From Elusimicrobiaceae bacterium (GTDB lineage Bacteria; Elusimicrobiota; Elusimicrobia; Elusimicrobiales; Elusimicrobiaceae), in assembly GCA_017525025.1 (NCBI GenBank), contig JAFXUJ010000007.1, positions 248,001-312,000 on the forward strand: 64,000 nt of DNA. The letters run 5' to 3'. The notes beneath the pieces were generated by a model, which saw only the letters and a program-made list of their open reading frames with translations, was not told the DNA's origin and made no database searches. Below are positions 41,887-47,885 of the stretch, in pieces; positions within the stretch are counted from its first letter, which is position 1; each line of letters opens with the position of its first letter. A program made the position numbers and the translations under genes.

Positions 41887-43998
41887 CTATTTCAGTAAGG
41901 CCTTTCTGGAAAGCCGTACTTTTCCGTTATTGTCAATTTCCACGCATTTTACTTCAATGATGTCTCCAATGTGCAAGACATCTTCTACTTTGTTAATGCG
42001 GTGTTTTTCAATTTCGGAAATGTGGAGTAAACCATCTTTGCCGGGCAAGATCTCCACAAATGCGCCAAAGGGTTGAATGGAAACCACTTTGCCTTTGTAG
42101 ATCTTGTTTACTTCGGCTTCGGCCGTCATCATTTCAATTTCGGCTTTGGCTTGGTCCAAGCGGTCCGCGTTGGCGGCGGCAATGGTTACCGTACCGTCTT
42201 CCTCAATATCAATTTTGGCTTCCGTCGCTTCGGTAATACGTTTAATGTTCTTACCGCCGGGGCCGATTAACGCACCGATCTTGTCTACCGGGATGCGCAG
42301 TTTATAGATAACCGGCGCATAGCGGGAAACTTCTTTCTTCGGTTCGGCAATCGTTTTTTCCATGTGGTCCATGATAAACATGCGGCCTTCGGTCGCTTGT
42401 TTAATGGCTTGGCGTAATACATCTAACGGAATACCCGTTTTGAGTTTTACGTCCATTTGGAAGGCCGTGATACCTTTGCGGGAACCGGTCAATTTAAAGT
42501 CCATGTCTCCCAGGTGGTCTTCCAAGCCCATGATATCGGAAAGCACTACAAATTTACCTTCTCCGCTGATAGCACCCATGGCGATACCGGAGCAGGCCGA
42601 TTTCATCGGTACGCCGGCATCAAACAGGGCCAAAGAGCCACCGCACACACTGGCCATAGAGGAAGAACCGTTGGATTCTGTAATGTCGGACACGACACGA
42701 ATCGTATACGGGAATTCTTCTTCACTGGGGATGAGCGGCATTAAAGCGCGGCGGGCAAGTTCCCCGTGGCCGATTTCGCGGCGGCCCGGAGAGCGGTCCG
42801 GTTTGCATTCGCCCGTAGCATAACCCGGGAAGTTGTAGTGCAACATAAAGCGTTCGTAGGTTGTATCGTCTAACCCTTCTACCATTTGTTGGTCATCGGG
42901 CGTACCTAACGTGGCTACCGCCATAGATTGCGTTTGACCGCGAGTAAACAAGGCAGAGCCGTGTGCACGCGGCAAGAACCCTACCATGGAACTAAGCGGG
43001 CGGATTTCGGTCGGTTTGCGGCCGTCCACACGCACGTTCTCGTGGAGTACCATGGCGCGGGATTCTTCGTACATAATGTTTTCTAAAGCAATTCCGGCAT
43101 AGGTGGCAGCATTATCCGCGTAAGTAGGCGTTAATTCTTCCGTGAAGGATTTTTTGAGTTCCGCTACTTGTTTGTCGCGGGTTTGTTTGTCGCTAAATGC
43201 GTGCAAGATTTGTTTGGCGGTCTCGCGGAATTTTCCGTTAGCCAAATCTACCACTTCTTGCGGTAGCTTTTCAACAACATATTCAAATTTCGGCTTACCG
43301 GCCAATTCACGCAATTTAAGTTGCGCATCGCACATTTTGTCAATTTCCGGTTTGGCAGTTTCCATGGCTTTGATGATGGCTTCTTCTTCTACTTCTTTAG
43401 CGCCACCTTCCACCATTAACAGCCCCTGTTTGGAACCGGCAATGACGAGGTCCATATCACATTCTTCATGTTCTTTCTTGGTCGGGTTGACGATATATTG
43501 ACCGTTTTTGCGGCCGATACGTACGGCAGCTACCGGCTCGTTAAACGGAATGTTGGAAATGACTAACGCAGCAGACGAAGCAAATACGGAAAGCACATCG
43601 GCTTCGTGTTGATCGTCGCTGGATACCACCATGGCCGTTACGTTGGTTTCGCAAGCAAAACCTTCCGGGAAAATCGGGCGCAAGGTGCGGTCAATAATGC
43701 GGGAAGAGAGCGTTTCTTTTTTGCTTGGTTTGCTTTCGCGCTTAAAAAAACCGCCGGGGATTTTTCCCGCGGCATAGGTTCTTTCTTTGTAGTTGACCGT
43801 AAGGGGCATAAAATCGGAGATGCCCGGTTTTTGCTCCTTAGTAGATACGGCTGTAGCCAATACCATGGTTTCCCCCATGGTAGCCATAACGGCACCGTCG
43901 GATTGTTTGGCAATTAAACCTGTTTGAAGTTTAATGGTTGTGCCGCCGACGTTGACTTCTACCGTTTGAATGTCAAATTTATGGTTGAAGTTTTGCAT
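41887..43998 (-). CDS. pnp: Polyribonucleotide nucleotidyltransferase
   Basis: A 703-residue 3'-5' exoribonuclease. Two RNase PH domains (the second with KFVVLSDIMGLEDHLGDMDFK), a KH domain with GALIGPGGKNIKRI (residues about 565-580) and a C-terminal S1 domain with GKVVSIQPFGAFVEI. The length is typical of bacterial PNPase. It starts 6 nt after rpsO, the common rpsO-pnp arrangement, and needs no promoter of its own. Confidence 0.98.
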   Translation of the reverse strand: MQNFNHKFDIQTVEVNVGGTTIKLQTGLIAKQSDGAVMATMGETMVLATAVSTKEQKPGISDFMPLTVNYKERTYAAGKIPGGFFKRESKPSKKETLSSRIIDRTLRPIFPEGFACETNVTAMVVSSDDQHEADVLSVFASSAALVISNIPFNEPVAAVRIGRKNGQYIVNPTKKEHEECDMDLVIAGSKQGLLMVEGGAKEVEEEAIIKAMETAKPEIDKMCDAQLKLRELAGKPKFEYVVEKLPQEVVDLANGKFRETAKQILHAFSDKQTRDKQVAELKKSFTEELTPTYADNAATYAGIALENIMYEESRAMVLHENVRVDGRKPTEIRPLSSMVGFLPRAHGSALFTRGQTQSMAVATLGTPDDQQMVEGLDDTTYERFMLHYNFPGYATGECKPDRSPGRREIGHGELARRALMPLIPSEEEFPYTIRVVSDITESNGSSSMASVCGGSLALFDAGVPMKSACSGIAMGAISGEGKFVVLSDIMGLEDHLGDMDFKLTGSRKGITAFQMDVKLKTGIPLDVLRQAIKQATEGRMFIMDHMEKTIAEPKKEVSRYAPVIYKLRIPVDKIGALIGPGGKNIKRITEATEAKIDIEEDGTVTIAAANADRLDQAKAEIEMMTAEAEVNKIYKGKVVSIQPFGAFVEILPGKDGLLHISEIEKHRINKVEDVLHIGDIIEVKCVEIDNNGKVRLSRKALLK

Positions 43999-44004
43999 GC
44001 AGCG

Positions 44005-44274
44005 TTATTTCCTCAATTTAAGTTCTTTGGTAACGGACTGATATTTTTCAAAGTCCGAGCGTTTCAAATAAGCCAGTAAGCGTTTGCGTTGGCCGACGAG
44101 TTTATTAAGGCCTCTTTCGCCCGCAAAGTCTTTCGGGTTGGCTTTGAGGTGGTTAGAAATGTATTGAATGCGTTCCGTAATCAGCGCAATTTGTACGGCG
44201 GCAGAGCCGGTATCGTTTGCACTGGTTTGGAATTTGCTGATAATGTCTTTTCTGTCTTTTACTGAAAGTACCAT
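44005..44274 (-). CDS. rpsO: 30S ribosomal protein S15
   Basis: An 89-residue S15. TGSAAVQIALITERIQYISNHLKANPKD and GLNKLVGQRKRLLAYLKRSD match the rRNA-binding helices of the family, and the length is exact. It has a promoter about 114 nt upstream and a long leader. First gene of the rpsO-pnp unit. Confidence 0.98.
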   Translation of the reverse strand: MVLSVKDRKDIISKFQTSANDTGSAAVQIALITERIQYISNHLKANPKDFAGERGLNKLVGQRKRLLAYLKRSDFEKYQSVTKELKLRK

Positions 44275-44394
44275 TTTACTTTACACTTAGGCTGAAAACT
44301 GCTGACCAAGCACTCTTTATCCCAAGGAGTACCGAGCCGGAGTCCAACCTTCTCCTATTTATTTAATTTATACTTAACCTGAAAGTACAAGTTT
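44275..44394 (-). promoter_or_regulatory. rpsO leader, candidate S15 autoregulatory region
   Basis: From the extended -10 (TGGTATAAT at 44395-44403) to the rpsO ATG there are about 120 nt on the minus strand. The leader can form a 7-bp stem ACTCCTT/AAAGAGT (one mismatch, loop GGGAT) plus a CCG/CGG hairpin. S15 autoregulates through such leaders in several phyla. The structure was judged by eye only. Confidence 0.4.
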
Positions 44395-44403
44395 ATTATA
44401 CCA
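44395..44403 (-). promoter_or_regulatory. Extended -10 promoter of rpsO-pnp
   Basis: TGGTATAAT on the minus strand, with no clear -35. Confidence 0.6.
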
Positions 44404-44485
44404 AATTATGCGGTTGTACGGGTAGATGGTAAAAGGCGGAAGTAATAACGGGCACCTAAAGGATATCATTTTTAAAAAACATACG

Positions 44486-44522
44486 CAAAAAAAGCACCCG
44501 CAGGGTGAGGGCGGATGCTTTT
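44486..44522. terminator. Terminator after the 50-residue gene
   Basis: Hairpin arms AAGCACCCGC / GCGGATGCTT (one mismatch) with A run on the left and T run on the right. It serves the leftward small gene and can also act on the plus strand. An inverted repeat GACTCA/TGAGTC lies just beside it at 44522-44543. Confidence 0.75.
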
Positions 44523-44555
44523 GACTCAGGAGGTTCACGTGAGTCGGTATAAATT

Positions 44556-44708
44556 CTATTTCAAGTTCTTTTTGTCCATTTCTTCAGCAATACGTTCGGT
44601 GGCTTGGTACCAATCCGCAAAGCTTAGATTAATGTCCGCAAAAGCCCGAAATAGACATTGTTGCCGTCTAATTGATTGAAGTTCATGTAATTTATGATCT
44701 GTCATCAT
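44556..44708 (-). CDS. Small protein (50 residues), unknown
   Basis: A short frame with a near-perfect ribosome site (AAAGGAGGT, 10 nt before the ATG) and a terminator after the stop. The protein starts MMTDHKLHELQSIRRQQCLF, continues with a mixed helical segment (RAFADINLSFADWYQATERI) and ends charged (AEEMDKKNLK). It is soluble, with no signal or membrane helix, and no family was recognised. The 5' end faces the repeat region and hydE, so it has its own promoter (TATAGT-like at about 44755). Confidence 0.7.
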   Translation of the reverse strand: MMTDHKLHELQSIRRQQCLFRAFADINLSFADWYQATERIAEEMDKKNLK

Positions 44709-44788
44709 AACAGTTGGTACCTCCTTTCCTAATGATATTTACTGCTACTGATAGACTATAGTTTTAGACGGAAAAACCCAGGGTCTTT

Positions 44789-44890
44789 GGTACTAGGCTA
44801 TGGCGGAATTTGGACCTATATTTTTAGATGCAACGGTCCTATTTTTTTGCATGGATGGGACCTAGAAGAAAATAGGTACAAAGGCCTAGG
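44789..44890. repeat. Phased 23-nt direct repeats with GGnCCTA core
   Basis: GGTACTAG (44789), GGACCTAT (44812), GGTCCTAT (44835) and GGACCTAG (44858) start exactly 23 nt apart, and a fifth, degenerate GGCCTAGG follows at 44883-44890 with a 24-nt step in the CCTA core. Units two and three also share downstream bases (16 of 23 identical). They run up to the -10 element of hydE, so they are likely binding sites of a regulator. Confidence 0.65.
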
Positions 44891-44894
44891 TTTT

Positions 44895-44903
44895 TGGTAT
44901 ACT
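44895..44903 (+). promoter_or_regulatory. Extended -10 of hydE, near-leaderless spacing
   Basis: TGGTATACT ends 8 nt before the hydE ATG, with no ribosome site in between. The phased repeats lie directly upstream. Confidence 0.6.
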
Positions 44904-44911
44904 CCTTATAT

Positions 44912-45952
44912 ATGGAAAAGAAACTTTTGCAAAAAGCCGAACGCACCCACCACCTTACGCGCGAAGACATTATTTCACTATTAAAGCTTTCCGAACCATC
45001 TGCACTATTTCAGGCGGCGGACAAAGTACGCCGAGAATTTGTGGGTGACGGTGTTTATTTGCGTGCTCTTATAGAATTTTCCAATTATTGTAAAAATAAC
45101 TGTTTGTATTGTGGCATTCGCGCCGGAAATGCCCGTGTCCAGCGCTATCGCCTAACGCCAACGGAAATTGTTGAGACGGCGAAAAAAGCCGTTGGATACG
45201 GCTATAAAACCGTTGTCCTACAATCGGGCGAAGACCTTTGGTTTGATACGGACAAATTATGCGATATCATCCGCCAAATTAAAAAATTGGACGTGGCGAT
45301 TACATTAAGCATTGGGGAGAAAACACGCGAAGAATACGCGGCCTACCATCAGGCCGGTGCCGACCGATACCTGTTGCGGATTGAAACGACCGACAAAAGC
45401 CTTTACGAAAAACTGGATCCGAGCATGAGTTGGGATAACCGTGTGCGGTGTCTGCATGACCTTAAGGAGTTAGGATATGAAGTCGGCTCCGGTTCGCTCG
45501 TCGGGTTGCCCGGACAGACGTTGGAAAGTTTGGCAGATGATTTATTGTTTTTTCAAAAGCTGCCGGTGGATATGGCGGGAATAGGACCTTTTATCCCCCA
45601 CCCTCAAACGCCGCTCTCCAATGAAAAACCGGACGGACACTTTGAACTTGCTCTAAAAATGATGGCCGTTATGCGCTTGTTACTGCCGGATATCAATATC
45701 CCGGCCACCACCGCCATGGAAACCCTGCACCCCCAAGGGCGGTTATTGGCTTTGCAAGCCGGTGCAAACGTAGTTATGCCCAACACCACCGATACCGAAT
45801 ACCGACCGCTTTATGCGTTGTACCCTGGTAAGATTTGTTTGGGGGATAGTGCAGAAAAATGCCGCGGTTGTGTGGAAAGAAAAATTAATTCTATTGGGCG
45901 ACATGTATCCTCCGGGAAAGGTTTTCACGGAGATTATAAAAAAGGTAAATAA
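44912..45952 (+). CDS. hydE: HydE-like radical SAM [FeFe]-hydrogenase maturase
   Basis: A 346-residue radical SAM enzyme. The cluster motif CKNNCLYCGIR (CxxxCxxC, residues about 60-70) is followed by GNARVQRYRLTPTEI and VVLQSGEDLWFDTDKL, the strongly conserved HydE signature. DRYLLRIETTDKSLYEKLDP and VGSGSLVGLPGQTLESLADDL complete the family pattern. HydE supplies part of the dithiolate ligand of the hydrogenase H-cluster. HydF, HydG and the hydrogenase are not in the window. The start is placed at the ATG 8 nt after the -10. A PylB-like role is the main alternative. Confidence 0.88.
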   Translation: MEKKLLQKAERTHHLTREDIISLLKLSEPSALFQAADKVRREFVGDGVYLRALIEFSNYCKNNCLYCGIRAGNARVQRYRLTPTEIVETAKKAVGYGYKTVVLQSGEDLWFDTDKLCDIIRQIKKLDVAITLSIGEKTREEYAAYHQAGADRYLLRIETTDKSLYEKLDPSMSWDNRVRCLHDLKELGYEVGSGSLVGLPGQTLESLADDLLFFQKLPVDMAGIGPFIPHPQTPLSNEKPDGHFELALKMMAVMRLLLPDINIPATTAMETLHPQGRLLALQAGANVVMPNTTDTEYRPLYALYPGKICLGDSAEKCRGCVERKINSIGRHVSSGKGFHGDYKKGK

Positions 45953-45955
45953 TTC

Positions 45956-46516
45956 TTACCATTCTTTGTAGGCTTCCAATAATGCCGGTAATTGTTCCTC
46001 TTCCAATGACTTATCTATGACGACTTGCCTACGTTGCGAATTAAAAATACAGGTTTTTTTAAGGCAGTGAGAGAGAATCCATTCCGAGGCCTCATCTGTA
46101 TTGGACCAACGAGGACAATAAAAATTAAAAAGTATTCCCACGTTTACCACACGTTTGCGGTAATATTCGGAGAGATCGGATTTTTGAAATATTTTTTTAA
46201 AGGCCCGTTCATAAGAAAGTAACCCCGGGCATGGAAAGGTAACAAATAGGGCCCATTTATGATTGTCCGTCAAGTAGTGCTGGCAATGCGTTTTTTTAGA
46301 CAAGCTGGCATATACATGATCTGGGATATCAAGTACGGTAACTTCTTTAAGTTGCGCAGTAGATGCCACATTTCCCCCCATGTGCATGGGTACGGGCGAA
46401 TCCTTTCTCATGATATTTTCAAAATCAATTCTCTTCCCAAAATAAAATGTAAAGAATAGAATGCAAACGATGAGTGTATAAATTTCCCACTTTTCTACTT
46501 GTTGCCAAAAACTCAT
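45956..46516 (-). CDS. Membrane-anchored thioredoxin-like paralogue 1
   Basis: 186 residues. One N-terminal membrane helix (about residues 12-28), then a periplasmic domain. ALFVTFPCPGLLSYERAFKKIF carries a single Cys where a thioredoxin would have CxxC, followed by YYRKRVVNVG, SHCLKKTCIFNSQRRQVVI (conserved C-x4-C) and LPALLEAYKEW. The order strand-helix-strand-strand-helix fits a thioredoxin-like fold by pattern only. It is third of three tandem paralogues. Confidence 0.72.
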   Translation of the reverse strand: MSFWQQVEKWEIYTLIVCILFFTFYFGKRIDFENIMRKDSPVPMHMGGNVASTAQLKEVTVLDIPDHVYASLSKKTHCQHYLTDNHKWALFVTFPCPGLLSYERAFKKIFQKSDLSEYYRKRVVNVGILFNFYCPRWSNTDEASEWILSHCLKKTCIFNSQRRQVVIDKSLEEEQLPALLEAYKEW

Positions 46517-46548
46517 ATTTCACTCCTTTTTAAATTTTTGTTATCAGT

Positions 46549-47106
46549 TTACCATTCTTTGTAGGCTTCCAATAGCGCAGGTAGTTGATCTGCATGGTGA
46601 AGTGGTACTATGACCGCTTGCTTGCGAACCGGATTGAGAAGACATAAGTTCCCGAAACATGTTTGGTGCAACCAGAGACTGGCACATTGTATTTCCCCGT
46701 TTGGACACGTGGCAAACCACGAACCCTTTTGGTAGATACGTTTGCGGTAATATTGCGCAAAGCCCTGTTTACTAAATGCATACCGCAGCTTTTGCGCATA
46801 ATCTTCTGAAGACGAAATGTTGGGATGTGCAAACAAAACGACGTATTTATGATTTCCGGTAAGATAACGTTTAAATTTGCTGTCTCTATCCAACGTTTTG
46901 TAAACAGAATCCGGAATGTCCGTAACGGTTACTTGCGGTAAGTTGGGATCGCGCTGGATGGGGCCCCCTATGTGAACGGGCGTTGGCGAATCTTTTTTTA
47001 AAGCATTTTCAAAATCAATATACTTGGCGCATTGGAGTAGAATGATCCAAGCACATATTGCGAATATACACACTTCCCATCCTTGTATTTTTTCCGTCAA
47101 TTTCAT
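46549..47106 (-). CDS. Membrane-anchored thioredoxin-like paralogue 2
   Basis: 185 residues, same layout: a helix at residues 12-28, VTVTDIPDSVYKTLDRD, YVVLFAHPNISSSEDYAQKL (no Cys in the active-site position), FAQYYRKRIYQKG, CFGNLCLLNPVRKQAVIV (C-x4-C kept) and LPALLEAYKEW. It shares the KDSPTPVHIGG segment with paralogue 1. Starts 2 nt after paralogue 3 ends. Confidence 0.72.
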   Translation of the reverse strand: MKLTEKIQGWEVCIFAICAWIILLQCAKYIDFENALKKDSPTPVHIGGPIQRDPNLPQVTVTDIPDSVYKTLDRDSKFKRYLTGNHKYVVLFAHPNISSSEDYAQKLRYAFSKQGFAQYYRKRIYQKGSWFATCPNGEIQCASLWLHQTCFGNLCLLNPVRKQAVIVPLHHADQLPALLEAYKEW

Positions 47107-47108
47107 GT

Positions 47109-47741
47109 TTAATTCCTATGGTTGGTCTTTTTTAATAAGGGCTCGTTTGTCCAATCCTTATAAGCGTTTAACAAGGCCCTCACTTGAAAGGGAAACTGTG
47201 AATGGTCCACCACGGCTTCCCGGGTTTGCGGATTGATGATACATAATCCCTTCATGCAATATTTCCAAATCCAACAGGCCGGTGTAACAGGGGCCCCTGT
47301 TTGACATGACAAGCGGCGGGCATCCTCTATAAAATGTTTACGGTAGAAATCCTTTAACGAAGAATCTTTGTCAAAACTGGTGCTTGCTTTTTGGGAAAAA
47401 TACGCTTGATAGTAAGCCCGCTTGGCTGTATGGTCCGAAAAGGGACACGACGAGGGTTCCCATTGGAGCAAAACGAGGTGTTTGGTTGTTCCCATAAAAA
47501 ATTCATGACCGGGCTGATTCTTTGCTAAATTGTCAAAAACAGGTTGGGGAATTTGAATAATTCTCGTTTTAAAAACAATGCGTTTTCCCCAAGAAGAATT
47601 GATCGTCCAAAGAGTGCGGTTAGGTTGGGGATCGTACGGATGATGAAAAAGACAATAGTATGCAATAAAACACACACAAAGTAATAGCAGTGCGAACCAT
47701 TTTGGTTCTTCTCTAAAAAGGACAAACAATTCTTTTAACAT
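47109..47741 (-). CDS. Membrane-anchored thioredoxin-like paralogue 3
   Basis: 210 residues from the start at 47741 (AAGGAAAG upstream). N-terminal membrane helix at residues about 14-32. LVLLQWEPSSCPFSDHTAKRAYY has one Cys in the thioredoxin active-site position, then FYRKHFIEDARRL, CMKGLCIINPQTREAVVD and VRALLNAYKDW. It is the most diverged of the three and heads the transcript. Oxidoreductase activity would need a second Cys, so these may be non-redox binding or chaperone domains. Confidence 0.7.
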   Translation of the reverse strand: MLKELFVLFREEPKWFALLLLCVCFIAYYCLFHHPYDPQPNRTLWTINSSWGKRIVFKTRIIQIPQPVFDNLAKNQPGHEFFMGTTKHLVLLQWEPSSCPFSDHTAKRAYYQAYFSQKASTSFDKDSSLKDFYRKHFIEDARRLSCQTGAPVTPACWIWKYCMKGLCIINPQTREAVVDHSQFPFQVRALLNAYKDWTNEPLLKKTNHRN

Positions 47742-47814
47742 ATTTTCTTTCCTTACGGATATCCCGAACTCCAAAGTAATTATACTTTATTTCCTGGTGG
47801 GAAATATATTACAA

Positions 47815-47820
47815 TATAAT
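47815..47820 (+). promoter_or_regulatory. Probable -10 of ppdK
   Basis: TATAAT, 65 nt upstream of the ppdK ATG. A leader of about 58 nt would result. Confidence 0.45.
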
Positions 47821-47885
47821 AGACATAATGCGGCGGAAAAACCGTCCGTGGTAGTTTTATTTTATTTTGGGAGAATGAACCGAAT

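Noticed and set aside
44789-44890. CRISPR array or iteron origin suggested by 23-nt phasing
   Set aside because: Only an 8-nt core recurs, spacer content is not unique foreign-like sequence, and no cas or rep gene is near. Promoter-proximal binding sites fit better.
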